This document shows positions 54,501 through 62,357 of a DNA stretch of 64,000 nt, piece after piece. How positions within the stretch are numbered: position 1 is the stretch's first letter; each line of letters starts with the position of its first letter. The notes beneath the pieces were generated by a model that saw nothing but the letters and a program-made list of their open reading frames with translations, did no database searches and had not been told where the DNA came from. The stretch is from assembly GCF_029457495.1 (NCBI RefSeq), contig NZ_CP120361.1, positions 2,372,001-2,436,000 of the forward strand, in the 5' to 3' direction. The stretch is from Chelativorans sp. AA-79 (GTDB lineage Bacteria; Pseudomonadota; Alphaproteobacteria; Rhizobiales; Rhizobiaceae). Both the position numbers and the translations under genes were made by a program.

Positions 54501-55928
54501 GTCCACGGTCCAGGCGCCGGCGAGATAGTCGGAATGCGCTTCGCCGGCATAGATGACGGTTTCGAGCTGCGCGCCGGAGAGCAGGCTGAGGATGTTCGCC
54601 GGAAGGCGCGGACGATAGCTCGGCTTCGGAGGCGCGACCGAGGCCATCGCCGCGGACTGGACGAGCTGCGTCGGGTGATCCTGAGCGCCCGGAATCCGGA
54701 CGCTCTGGAGCGCATAGTCCTGGTAGATGGAATCGGAGAGGCGCGCGCCCTGGGGCGGTGTCCAGTCGACCGTCTCATAGGTGAGCTCGATGCCGGCGGG
54801 CTCGGCCGCGCTCGTGGACTGTGATGCGGCTCGCGCGGAGCGTGCCAGGTAGCCGCGAACGGTTCGCGGCGTGGTGACAGTAGGCACAGTCACGGAGGCA
54901 TCGACCGGCAGCCGTGCCGGAACGCGCTCCGCGATCCAGGCCAGCAGCGTGGCAACGTCCGGCGCGACGCCGGGCGCCGCCGGGAAGGCGGTGGGATCAT
55001 CGGCCGGGCGCTTGTCGATGACGGTCAGCCGCGTCGAGAACGTCGTGCCGTGCTTGGCATATATCCGGCCGTCGATGGCGGCGGAGAAGACGACGCGCCC
55101 GCGCTCCTGCAGCCGGACATAGGAGTCGCGCCAGGCCGGAGCGTCGGGCGCGAAGTTGGCCCCGGTGATCGCGACCAGGCGGCCGCCATCGGCGAGCCGC
55201 GCGAGCGCCGAGCCGATATGGCGGAGCGCGGCGTCGGCCATACGCCCCTGCACGTTCGCCATCGCCGAGAAGGGCGGATTCATGATGACGACGCTCGGCA
55301 CGATGGCGGCGTCGAGGTGATCGTGGATCTGCGCGGCGTCGTGGCAGGTCGTGGCGATGTTCGGGAAGAGCAACGAGAGAACGCCCGCGCGGGTCTCGGC
55401 CAACTCGTTGAGCACGAGCGATCCGCCAGCGATCTCCGCGAGGACGGCGAGCAGGCCGGTGCTGGCCGAAGGCTCGAGCACGCGGTCGGCTGGCGTGATC
55501 GCGGCGGCTGTCACTACCGCGAGGCCGAGCGGGGCCGGCGTTGAGAACTGCTGGTACGCCTCGCTCTCCAATGAGCGGCGCGTGTGTGTCGGCAGAAGCC
55601 CGATGACCTTCTCCAACAGAGGGAGGGCCTGTGCCGGAGAGCCGGTCTTCCGCAAAAGCGCCTTTCCGTATTTGCGGAGAAACAGGACGGTCGCGGCCTC
55701 GCAGGCGTCGTAGGCCGTTTTCCAGTCCCAGGCGCCGGACGCGTCGGAGCCGCCGAACGCTTGCTCCATCACGGCGCGAAGGGTTGCCGCGTCGACCTGA
55801 CGGCCCTGTTCGAGATGCGGAAGGAGATGGTGCGCGGCTGCGCCAATGCAGCGAGCGATATCGGAGGGAGACGCAAGCGGAGACGCCGCGACCGCAGGCG
55901 CGGCCGCGAGAGCGGTGGATGGGGTCAT
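51573..55928 (-). CDS. giant methyltransferase/helicase (strawberry-notch type)
   Basis: This 1451-residue protein combines an N6-adenine-type methyltransferase (about 110-360, motif IV NPPF near 214, SAM motif VLEPSASTGLLA) with a superfamily 2 helicase. Walker A-like GDGTGIGKGR is near 505, DESH near 610, and a helicase C-terminal motif ends QGLGRTHRTNQAQPP near 1020. The last 300 residues resemble the Sno C-terminal domain. Proteins of this build occur in most ICEs of this group and are thought to protect or process transferred DNA; this is not proven. The start at 55928 fits the family. Confidence 0.88.
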   Translation of the reverse strand: MTPSTALAAAPAVAASPLASPSDIARCIGAAAHHLLPHLEQGRQVDAATLRAVMEQAFGGSDASGAWDWKTAYDACEAATVLFLRKYGKALLRKTGSPAQALPLLEKVIGLLPTHTRRSLESEAYQQFSTPAPLGLAVVTAAAITPADRVLEPSASTGLLAVLAEIAGGSLVLNELAETRAGVLSLLFPNIATTCHDAAQIHDHLDAAIVPSVVIMNPPFSAMANVQGRMADAALRHIGSALARLADGGRLVAITGANFAPDAPAWRDSYVRLQERGRVVFSAAIDGRIYAKHGTTFSTRLTVIDKRPADDPTAFPAAPGVAPDVATLLAWIAERVPARLPVDASVTVPTVTTPRTVRGYLARSARAASQSTSAAEPAGIELTYETVDWTPPQGARLSDSIYQDYALQSVRIPGAQDHPTQLVQSAAMASVAPPKPSYRPRLPANILSLLSGAQLETVIYAGEAHSDYLAGAWTVDDTLDVVTAAAEDAKGAVRFRRACMIGDGTGIGKGRESAGIILDNWMQGRRKAVWISKSDKLIEDAQRDWSALGMERLLITPLSRFPQGKPITLREGVLFTTYATLRSDDRGERLSRVRQIVEWLGSDFDGVIIFDESHAMQNAVGAKGERGEQEASQQGRAGLRLQHALPDARIVYVSATGATTVHNLAYAQRLGLWGGEDFPFSTRAEFVEAIEAGGVAAMEVLARDLRALGLYTSSSLSFAGVEYELVEHELTPEQTRIYDAYADAFAIIHNNLDAAMQAANITGGSEGGSGTLNRQAKSAARSAFESAKQRFFGHLLTSMKTPTLIRSIERDLEEGDAAVVQIVSTGEALMERRLAELPTEEWNDVRIDITPREYVLDYLAHSFPVQLYEPFTDSEGKLSSRPVYRDGQPVESREAVARRDALIAKLASLPPVPGALDQLVQHFGTDIVAEVTGRSRRIVRKSIGAAKSDRLVVETRAASANLAEAQAFMDDHRRILVFSDAGGTGRSYHAELTAKNTRLRVHYLLEPGWKADTAIQGLGRTHRTNQAQPPLFRPVATNVKAEKRFLSTIARRLDTLGAITRGQRQTGGQGLFRPEDNLESHYARDALRQLYMLLVRGKTQGCSLQRFEAATGLKLMDANGIKDDLPPITTFLNRMLALTIELQAILFTAFEQLLNARIEGAIAAGTYDMGLETLRAESLVVTNRETIYTHPGTGAETRMLTIEQRQRNRPLTLDEALSRLRERDARLLINERSGRAAVQVHAPSVMLDDGEVEYRVRLIRPMEAPNVPVRMMAESHWQEADEATFAAAWTAELNEVPPFADSTIHMVAGLLLPIWKRLPNESTRVYRLQTDDGERIIGRRISPAWAATATATGLPSLTPDDAFAALIEGKTVIDLAEGLQLRRVRVMGGHRIELSGFTDTMRDRLTAYGLFHEIISWKLRMFVPTDASGPAILAKVMDHYAVARVGEREAA

Positions 55929-56025
55929 GTCGGTGAACCTCGGGAGAGCGGGAACGGGCGAGCCGGCCGGCGCTCTCTCTGGACCGCACCGGCTCAAACC
56001 AGTCCCGGCCAAGCTCTCCCTCTCG

Positions 56026-56245
56026 TCACGCCGCTGCCTTCACAGCGCGCCACCACGCGATGCGCTGCGCGCGCGTCGCGTTGGCGAGCCGCAGCAGCAG
56101 ATCGCCGTGGCACGGACGCGACGCGCAGAAGCGGCTCGGTCGCCGTCGGCGCCGATCCGGAACGATTGCCCCATTTGCTGCCGCGCCCGATGGAGACGGC
56201 GTCCGCCGGCACGCCTGAGTGGTGCTTGTTGAGAACCCTGCACAT
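56026..56245 (-). pseudogene. decayed DUF4326 gene
   Basis: It starts MCRVLNKHHSGVPADAV...GRGSKWGN at 56245, then loses one base after GGCAAT, so FRIGADGDRA is in the next frame, and SRPCHGDLLLRLANATRAQR is in the third. The middle of a normal DUF4326 (about 25-30 residues between GDRA and FCA) is missing. The deletion plus frameshift means no functional protein. The frame C stop is at 56026. Confidence 0.75.
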
Positions 56246-56388
56246 CCGACTGGCTCCTGATCCCGTTGCGACGGACTGGCGACCGGAGGGGGCCGAGGCA
56301 CGCTCGGTCACGCAGCGCAGGCGATGCGGGAATGGCTCGCCCGTTGACCGGCGGGCCGCCGCGTCCAGACAGGCGACGGCGCAAGCGG

Positions 56389-56631
56389 TCAGGAGGTTGG
56401 GTCGTCCGGCAGGGTTGCCGAGGGCGGCACATAGGCGTCGAAGGGGTTGCCATCGGCGAGATGGCCGAACGGCGTGAACACGAAATCCGTGCCGTCGCGC
56501 CCCACGGCGCAGATGACGTAGCGCGCCTCGCCGGTGACGGCGTCGGCGCACTCCATGAGCGCAAGGTTGCCGTCGGCTGCGGCTCGCAGGAGCGACGCGA
56601 AATTCGCGCGTGCATGATCGGGGATGCTCAT
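56389..56631 (-). CDS. DUF6117-like small protein
   Basis: This 80-residue protein has the pattern MSIPDHARANFASLLRAAAD, LALMECADAVTGEARYVICA and FTPFGHLADGNPFDAYVPP. It is a usual ICE backbone gene of unknown function. The start overlaps the stop of the preceding gene (ATGA). Confidence 0.82.
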   Translation of the reverse strand: MSIPDHARANFASLLRAAADGNLALMECADAVTGEARYVICAVGRDGTDFVFTPFGHLADGNPFDAYVPPSATLPDDPTS

Positions 56632-57053
56632 GGCGCGCCTCGCTTGCTGCGCCTGGCCGAGAGCGTGGTGTCGAGCCAGGGATTGGTGGCGATCCATGCC
56701 ACGTTCTTGCGGCGGCCGAGGTCGAGGACATACGCGCCGCCACCGAACGCGTTCACGCGCGGGCGCGAGCATGTGTTCGCCCGTTGGAAACCCCAGCGTC
56801 CGGAGAGGCCGAATTCCTTCGCGCAGCGGAGCACGAAGTCGATGACGGCTTGCGGATCGCCGGTGACGTCATCGCGAATCCAGAGCTGCGTTCCGCCATG
56901 CTCCGGCTGGATGGACAGGAGGAACGCCTCGGAGGGCGGGTCCTCGGCAGCGTTCTCCTCCATCATGCGATTGTAGAGATCGAGCGCACGCGCGGCGTTT
57001 TTCGGCGTGCCGACATCGAGAAGACAGGAGAAGTGCGTGAAGAAGTCAGCCAT
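56628..57053 (-). CDS. conserved ICE-backbone hypothetical protein
   Basis: This 141-residue soluble protein begins MADFFTHFSCLLDVGTPKNAARALDLYNRM and is rich in acidic residues, with FLLSIQPEHGGTQLWIRDDVTGDPQAV and RWGFQRANTCSRPRVNAFGGGAYVLDL. AGGAG lies 7 nt before the ATG at 57053. In this sequence the frame is continuous with an upstream small gene, through a hairpin, without a stop. Function unknown. Confidence 0.8.
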   Translation of the reverse strand: MADFFTHFSCLLDVGTPKNAARALDLYNRMMEENAAEDPPSEAFLLSIQPEHGGTQLWIRDDVTGDPQAVIDFVLRCAKEFGLSGRWGFQRANTCSRPRVNAFGGGAYVLDLGRRKNVAWIATNPWLDTTLSARRSKRGAP

Positions 57054-57320
57054 GTCAGGCTCCTGAAACGACAAAGCCCGGCGCGATGGCCGGGCTGGTT
57101 GAAAGACGGGGTTGCTGCTGGAGCGTAAGAGCCGCAATGCGGCAACGAGCCGTTGCGTGTTCGCGTGGTGCTCGAGCATCGCGCGGTAGAAGCGCTTGCG
57201 CGCGTCGCGCTTCGCCGGATCAAGTCGCGCCGATCGCGTGAGCTTGCGCCGCGCGGCGTGGATCACCGCTCGGTCGCTGGCCCAGACCGTGACCTCGAGG
57301 CGGAGATAGGTGCCGTACAT
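57054..57320 (-). CDS. small hypothetical protein, open into the next gene
   Basis: It starts MYGTYLRLEVTVWASDRAVIHAARRK at 57320 and is basic and helical for about 65 residues (FYRAMLEHHANTQRLVAALRL). No stop codon occurs before the next gene, so translation would run through the hairpin and give a 230-residue fusion. An earlier stop may have been lost. The intergenic-like character of the last 25 codons argues for that. Confidence 0.55.
57076..57097 (-). repeat. hairpin repeat, copy 1
   Basis: AGCCCGGC-GCGATG-GCCGGGCT; the same hairpin and part of its flank recur at 57994-58015. On the minus strand it is followed by a T-rich stretch and then the ribosome site of the next gene, which suggests an attenuator or stabiliser between operon genes. 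Confidence 0.55.
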
Positions 57321-57321
57321 C

Positions 57322-57972
57322 TCAGCCTCCCTTCGCTTGCTTGGCGGCTCGCAGGGCGGCGAGCGCCGCGCGGAATTCCGCGGCGCCCACCTCCTCTGAC
57401 AAGTCGATGCCGGCCGCGACGGACAGGCAGTTCGCGTGGATGTCTGCGTCCGACACCGCGTCCGAGGTCAGAGTTGCGAATTCGGGATCGGTCTCGACGA
57501 TCGCGGCCATCTGGTCGCGAATGCGGTCCTCCCGGAGTTGCGCAAGGACGTGAGAAGGGCGCGGAGCCGCAACGGTTTCGTCGGGATCGCGGGCGCCCTC
57601 AATCGCCTCGGCCTTTGCGATCGCGGCGGTGGCTCGCGCAAGCCAGTAAGCGTCCGTCCGCCGTTGTGCGGCTTGGTCCGCAACGACGATCTTGAGGAGG
57701 CCGAACAGGACCTCGAAGTGCGCGGCCTTGCGCTGGATCGTCTCATCGAAGTGCGATGGCACCGGAAGGGCGTCGCCCGAATAGGCGGCGTCGGTCCCCA
57801 GCCAGATGCGGGTGACGTAGGTTTCGCCGGCGCACTCGTAATCGAGCTTGTCGTTGGACCAGTCATCGTCCTCGATGGCTTGGCGACAGGCTTCAGCGGG
57901 TGTCGCCGCGTCATAAGTCCGCTGCCTGTAGACAGGCACGCGGTAGGTGGTCTCGATCGTATAGGTGGGCAT
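57322..57972 (-). CDS. conserved ICE-backbone hypothetical protein
   Basis: This 216-residue soluble protein starts MPTYTIETTYRVPVYRQRTYDA and continues ACRQAIEDDDWSNDKLDYE and PVPSHFDETIQRKAAHFEVLFGLLKI. The second half is helical and acidic. It is recognisable as a standard gene of this ICE family but without known function. AGGAG precedes the start, and the second hairpin repeat lies just upstream. Confidence 0.78.
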   Translation of the reverse strand: MPTYTIETTYRVPVYRQRTYDAATPAEACRQAIEDDDWSNDKLDYECAGETYVTRIWLGTDAAYSGDALPVPSHFDETIQRKAAHFEVLFGLLKIVVADQAAQRRTDAYWLARATAAIAKAEAIEGARDPDETVAAPRPSHVLAQLREDRIRDQMAAIVETDPEFATLTSDAVSDADIHANCLSVAAGIDLSEEVGAAEFRAALAALRAAKQAKGG

Positions 57973-57993
57973 GAGAGGCTCCTGAAAACGCGA

Positions 57994-58015
57994 AAGCCCG
58001 GCGCGATGGCCGGGC
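57994..58015 (-). repeat. hairpin repeat, copy 2
   Basis: This is an identical stem and loop to 57076-57097, with similar flanking bases (GGCTCCTGAAA), placed at the same position relative to the next gene. Confidence 0.55.
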
Positions 58016-58043
58016 TGTTGGGGTTGGATGGAGAGAAGGCGGG

Positions 58044-58265
58044 CTAGTAGCCGAACTGCCAGGACGGCCAGGACTGGCCGTCATCGGCGGCCTTGACCGC
58101 CGCCTCGAGATAGTCGGCATCCCCTTCCACGACGGTCGGGTTCTCGACGGGCGTTTCGTCTATCACCGTCACGCTGCAGACGAGGCCGTCCTCGACCTCG
58201 ACATGGACGGGCACGAGATACTGGAAGACGACGCGGCGGGGCGCGTCGGGTCTGGGCTTGGTCAT
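58044..58265 (-). CDS. small hypothetical protein
   Basis: This 73-residue acidic protein (RVVFQYLVPVHVEVEDGLVCSV, then DYLEAAVKAADDGQSWPSWQFGY) has AGGAG before its start. It lies between ParB-like and other backbone genes on the same strand. No family is recognised. Confidence 0.7.
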   Translation of the reverse strand: MTKPRPDAPRRVVFQYLVPVHVEVEDGLVCSVTVIDETPVENPTVVEGDADYLEAAVKAADDGQSWPSWQFGY

Positions 58266-58325
58266 CGGATTGCTCCTGATCGAGGGTGGCGGGAGCGACC
58301 GAAGCCGCCCCCCGCCGTGGTCGCG

Positions 58326-60470
58326 TCACTCGGCAGCGATCATCGCCGGGTTGTCGGCGTCGCCGTCGCCCGACTGCTCGTCCTCATCGTCGGCGAGGAA
58401 GGCCGGCAGCGCCTCGTCGCCGTCGGCCTCGCTCGCGTCCGTGGAAATCGCGTCGGGATCGGCGAGACGCAGCGGCTCCGGCAACCAGCCGGTGTCTGCG
58501 AGCAGGCGCTCGGCCTCCTTGGCCATTTCCGGCTTCTTGAGGTGGTCGATGAGCTGCGCCTTCTCTTCACCGAGCGCTTCGCGCACGGCTTCGGTGATCC
58601 GGCTCTTCGTAACGCGGCCGAGATAGTTCGCGACGCTCGGACGCCATCCGGCCTCCGCCATGTCGAGGCCGGTGGCACGGGCGAGCCGATCGGCATCGCG
58701 CATGCGCCGGTCGAGCCCGTGCTGGGAGACGCCGTTGCCGCTATAGGGATTCGGACGCTCGTAAAGAGCGTTGATCCCGTAGCTGACGCAATGCGCGAGC
58801 AGCGCGAGGCGGCTCGCATCGTCGAGGGCGTCAATCCAGTCCCAGAGCCAATCGTCGTCATCGAGCGGCATGTCCGCCTTCCAGGCGTCCACGCGCGCCT
58901 TGATCGCCTTGGCGGACGCGCTGTCCTTCAAGTCGGTGGCCTGGACGGGGAAGTGAACCTCGCGAACGGCTGCCTCGACGGCGGAACCGTGTGCGTTGCG
59001 CTTGAAGGCGTCGAGCACGAGCTTGTGGAGGAGCGCCGTGAGGGCGACATGCGGGTGATTGGCGACTGATTCACGCAGCGCCAGCGTGCGATGCGCGGTG
59101 AGCTCGATGACCAGACGCTCGGGCAGCGGTTTGACGCCATCATCGTCCTCATCATCCTCACCCTCTGGTTCTTGTCCGCCGATGGTGATGACAGCGCGCT
59201 GAACGGACGGTGTTGCGGGAGCATAAACCCCGCCGTCCTCTCCATCGGCCTCGGCGTCGCCGCCGTCGACGGCAACAGGGGCCTCGTCCTCGGGCCGCAC
59301 GTAGCCACGATCGACCACGATGTCGCCGTCGCGTTCCACGCTGACGAAGACCCCAGCGCGAGCGATCTCGGTGGGATCGTAGACGATCGGGCGCTTCTCG
59401 AAGGCGTCGAGAGCCTCCTCGATCTCGCCTAGCCGCTGATCGATCTCGTCCGGCAGCTCGTCGGCGCCGTCATACTCCGCCTCGAGCCGATCGTATTCCG
59501 CGCGCAGCGTTTCACGTTCGGTCCGCTCCTCGTCGGTGAGATCCACGAAAGAGCCGGTGATCTGGCGCAAGCCGTGATCGTAGCCATACGGAAGGTCGAG
59601 GTCGATCTTGACCCACTTCCAGCCTTCGCTGGCGATCTCCTCGGCCACGGTCTTGAGCCGCTCGCCGACCAGGCGGTGAAGCAGCGACGGGTCCGCGAGC
59701 CAGCCGCCGTTATCGTCCTCGAACAGGTCGCGCAGAACGGCGCCGCCGGCGGCGACATACGCATCAATGCCAACGAGGCGCGCGCGCTTGTCGGAGGCCG
59801 GGATCGTGGTCTCGGTCAGCAACTGTCGGATATGCCAGGGCTGGCGATTGTACGAGTGCTGCACGGCCTCCCATACCTGCTCCTGGCGGTGGTGATCCGG
59901 GTTGACGGTAAACGCCATGAGCTGCTCCAGCGTCATGTGCTCCTCGGCATAGGCGTCACGCAGCGCGGTCGAGACCGCGTTGAGACGTAGCCGCTGCTTC
60001 ACGACCTGGACGGTGGTGAGATAGGCGGCGGCGATTTCCTCCTCGGTCATGCCCTTGTCGAGCATGTCCTGGAAGGCGCGGAACTGATCGAGCGGATGAA
60101 GTCCGGCGCGCAGAAGGTTCTCGGCGAGGGAATCGTCCTCGGCGAGGATCTTGGTGTCGGACTTGCGCACGATGCAGGGGACGAGCCCGTCCTTCGGGAA
60201 GCGCTTGGCCTTCACCAGGCGCTCGATCGCGCGATAGCGGCGCCCGCCCGCCGGCACCTCGAACATGCCGGTCTCGTTGCCGTCCTCGTCGAGAATGGCG
60301 CGGACGTTGAGGCCCTGGACGAGATCCTCGCGCCGGCCGATGTCGTGGACCAGTTCGTCGAGCTCGGCTTCCGGCCGGGTTCGCCGGACATTGGACTCCG
60401 AGAGCACGAGCTTGTTGAAGGGAATGTCGCGCGAGCGCGAGAAGACGATCTTCTTGGCAGCCTTTGCCAT
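58326..60470 (-). CDS. ParB/Spo0J-like nuclease-domain protein
   Basis: This 714-residue protein has an N-terminal ParB domain (about 15-125; LVLSESNVRRTRPEAELDEL, GGRRYRAIERL, AENLLRAGLHPLDQFRAFQDM) and a helix-turn-helix after it (TEEEIAAAYLTTVQVVKQRLRL). The long C-terminal half is acidic, with several D/E-rich runs. It is larger than chromosomal ParB, as is usual in this ICE group. It could bind ICE DNA as a partition or gene-silencing factor. The start at 60470 is the family start. Confidence 0.88.
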   Translation of the reverse strand: MAKAAKKIVFSRSRDIPFNKLVLSESNVRRTRPEAELDELVHDIGRREDLVQGLNVRAILDEDGNETGMFEVPAGGRRYRAIERLVKAKRFPKDGLVPCIVRKSDTKILAEDDSLAENLLRAGLHPLDQFRAFQDMLDKGMTEEEIAAAYLTTVQVVKQRLRLNAVSTALRDAYAEEHMTLEQLMAFTVNPDHHRQEQVWEAVQHSYNRQPWHIRQLLTETTIPASDKRARLVGIDAYVAAGGAVLRDLFEDDNGGWLADPSLLHRLVGERLKTVAEEIASEGWKWVKIDLDLPYGYDHGLRQITGSFVDLTDEERTERETLRAEYDRLEAEYDGADELPDEIDQRLGEIEEALDAFEKRPIVYDPTEIARAGVFVSVERDGDIVVDRGYVRPEDEAPVAVDGGDAEADGEDGGVYAPATPSVQRAVITIGGQEPEGEDDEDDDGVKPLPERLVIELTAHRTLALRESVANHPHVALTALLHKLVLDAFKRNAHGSAVEAAVREVHFPVQATDLKDSASAKAIKARVDAWKADMPLDDDDWLWDWIDALDDASRLALLAHCVSYGINALYERPNPYSGNGVSQHGLDRRMRDADRLARATGLDMAEAGWRPSVANYLGRVTKSRITEAVREALGEEKAQLIDHLKKPEMAKEAERLLADTGWLPEPLRLADPDAISTDASEADGDEALPAFLADDEDEQSGDGDADNPAMIAAE

Positions 60471-60633
60471 GTCGGGATACTCCGCGACGGGCGCCGAGAG
60501 CCTCTCTCTCGGCTTGAAACCCGTCACGAAGCGAAGCGCCGCCCTCTTCCTCTGAGGACGGCGCCACCTTCCGGCGACCCAGAGAAGCGCGGAGCCGGAA
60601 ACACACAAACGTGAATCTCCGGCTCTGCGGAGT

Positions 60634-61020
60634 TCAGGATGAGGCGCGTCCCACGCCGTCACGGCGAGCCTGCCGTGCGCGGTAGAGAATGCGTTCGGCG
60701 GCACGGATGCTCCCAGCCTCGCGGGCGGCTTCCGCCCAGACCGAGATCGGGAAATCGCCGGTGAAGAGGATGTCGCGCTCGATGCCCATACCGAACGGCA
60801 GGGTGATCGAGGCGAGTTCCTCGAGCGAGAAGCTGCCGAGTTCGGGACAGCCGAGGTCGGCGATGCCGAAGAGCGTGTCGCCATCATCGTCGAGCTCGGT
60901 CGCGAGCCAGACGCCTTCGCCCAGGGGTTGAAGAATTTGACGACGGGCACATGGTCGGCGCCCCGTTCGCGGCCATTGGCGAGCAAGCGCTCGCGCAGGT
61001 CAGGGGGTCAGGAGGATCAT
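60634..61020 (-). pseudogene. DUF2958 gene with two compensating frameshifts
   Basis: The ATG at 61020 overlaps the ardC stop and begins MILLTP, but an extra C in a run of five makes an immediate stop. The next segment (RLLANGRERGADHVPVVKFFNP) is in the +1 frame, then a missing C in a run of four shifts back to LGEGVWLATELDDDGDTLFG and on to the stop at 60634. Correcting both runs would give a normal DUF2958 of about 128 residues. Either sequencing error in C-runs or true decay. Confidence 0.7.
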
Positions 61021-61970
61021 GCTGCCCTCCTGTCGACGTCGGTCTGGGGACTGCTGGCGGTATCCGGCAGGAAGCCGAGCAGCCAATCCGCGGCCTTGCT
61101 GGCGTGAGAGGCAGCACGAACGATGGCGCGATTATCTTCGCGCAGCACGTCGAGCCACGAGGCGATATAGTCGGTATGGCGGACGGTCGGGACGATGCCG
61201 AGGGAAGCGCAGCAGAACGCCGCGTTCATCTCGGCGACCAGTTCCTCGAAAGCATATTTCTTCGAGCCGAAGGACCCCGAGAGATCGCGGCCGAGCCTGG
61301 ACGCATGGCCCGTCGCGTGACCAAGTTCATGCAGGGCCGTGCGGTGCCAGTTGATGGTCTCGAAATAGGCCTGTGGAGGTGGCACCTGCACATAGTCGTG
61401 CGCCGGCATGTAGAAGGCACGGTTCCCGCCGATCCGAACATCGATGGCGGTCGCTTTGATCAGCGCCTCGACGGTGGGCTCGATCAACCCCGGTTCGGGT
61501 GCAGGCGGAGCGACGGCGAGACCTTCGGGGAGATCCTCGCACTGCGCCACGTTGAAGACCGTGAAGCGCTTCAGGAACGGTATCGCCTGCGCCTGCTCGC
61601 CGGTTTCCAGCGCCCGCTTCTTCTCGTTGTCGGGAATGAAGCGATCGGCATAGACGACGGTCGTACCGTGCTCGCCTTTGCGGACATGACCGCCGAGCGA
61701 CAGCGCCTGGCGGAACGTGAGCCAGCTCTGGACGGGGAAACCGTGCTCGATGACGGCGCCCCAGAGGATCAGCACATTGATCCCCGAATACTGTCGGCCG
61801 GTAGCCACGTTCGCTGGCATCGCCAGCGGCGCCTTCGCCGCCGCCGAGCCCCACGGCTGCACCCAGGGAATGCGGCCGGCTTCGAGCTCGGCGATGATCT
61901 TGTTGGTAATGTCGTCGTAAAGGCTCGTCCGGTCGGCGCCGGAGCGGGCGTTGCGGTCATGTCTGGACAT
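61017..61970 (-). CDS. ArdC-like antirestriction protein
   Basis: This 317-residue protein has the ArdC N-terminal ssDNA-binding domain (about 18-140; LYDDITNKIIAELEAGRIPWVQPW, TGRQYSGINVLILW) and a zincin-like metallopeptidase domain with HELGH near 212-216 and a downstream FEELVAEMNAAF. ArdC proteins coat or protect the incoming single strand from host restriction. The stop overlaps the DUF2958 start (ATGA). Confidence 0.9.
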   Translation of the reverse strand: MSRHDRNARSGADRTSLYDDITNKIIAELEAGRIPWVQPWGSAAAKAPLAMPANVATGRQYSGINVLILWGAVIEHGFPVQSWLTFRQALSLGGHVRKGEHGTTVVYADRFIPDNEKKRALETGEQAQAIPFLKRFTVFNVAQCEDLPEGLAVAPPAPEPGLIEPTVEALIKATAIDVRIGGNRAFYMPAHDYVQVPPPQAYFETINWHRTALHELGHATGHASRLGRDLSGSFGSKKYAFEELVAEMNAAFCCASLGIVPTVRHTDYIASWLDVLREDNRAIVRAASHASKAADWLLGFLPDTASSPQTDVDRRAA

Positions 61971-62356
61971 CGGGGTTCTCCGCGACGGGCGCCGGAGGCC
62001 TCTCCTCCAGCCCTCAACCCGTCACGGCAAACCCGTCCGCACTCTCACTCTGAAAGGGGGCGTAGCGGGGTCTCCCCGCAGAAGGGGTCGGCCGAGACCT
62101 TGGCTCGGCCGCAGGGGAAGGCTTTCCCCTTCAGGATTTCAGAAAATGAGTTCCGCGTGCCAGGGTGGGTCGGGCGCTGGGCGATTTATGGTAGAATTCG
62201 TTGCTGCGTCCCATGCGGAAGCGGGGTACGTACAGTCTCGCTAGCCAGTTCGGTTGCCCGACGTCATGCCGTTCAGCCGATCAGGGCTGTCCGAAGTTTG
62301 TATATGTTTTTCGGACAAGTTGCCGCTTGTCCGAAAAAGGACTACAAATTTCGGAC
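61971..62356. other. intergenic region between ardC and the AbiE locus
   Basis: This 386-bp gap holds several short GC-rich inverted repeats near 62060-62140, of which none has a T-tract, and the AbiE operators at its right end. No coding frame is convincing. The backbone genes read left and AbiE reads right, so two divergent promoters must lie here. Confidence 0.5.
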
Positions 62357-62357
62357 A
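62288..62357 (+). promoter_or_regulatory. two inverted repeats forming the AbiE operator
   Basis: Four copies of the octamer TGTCCGAA/TTCGGACA start at 62288, 62310, 62329 and 62350. They form two pairs, each TGTCCGAA followed after 13-14 bp by TTCGGACA. The middle two are also arms of a 13-bp inverted repeat (62307-62319 with 62326-62338). The last site ends at the start codon. Characterised AbiEi proteins repress their operon through two inverted repeats in just this way. Confidence 0.75.
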
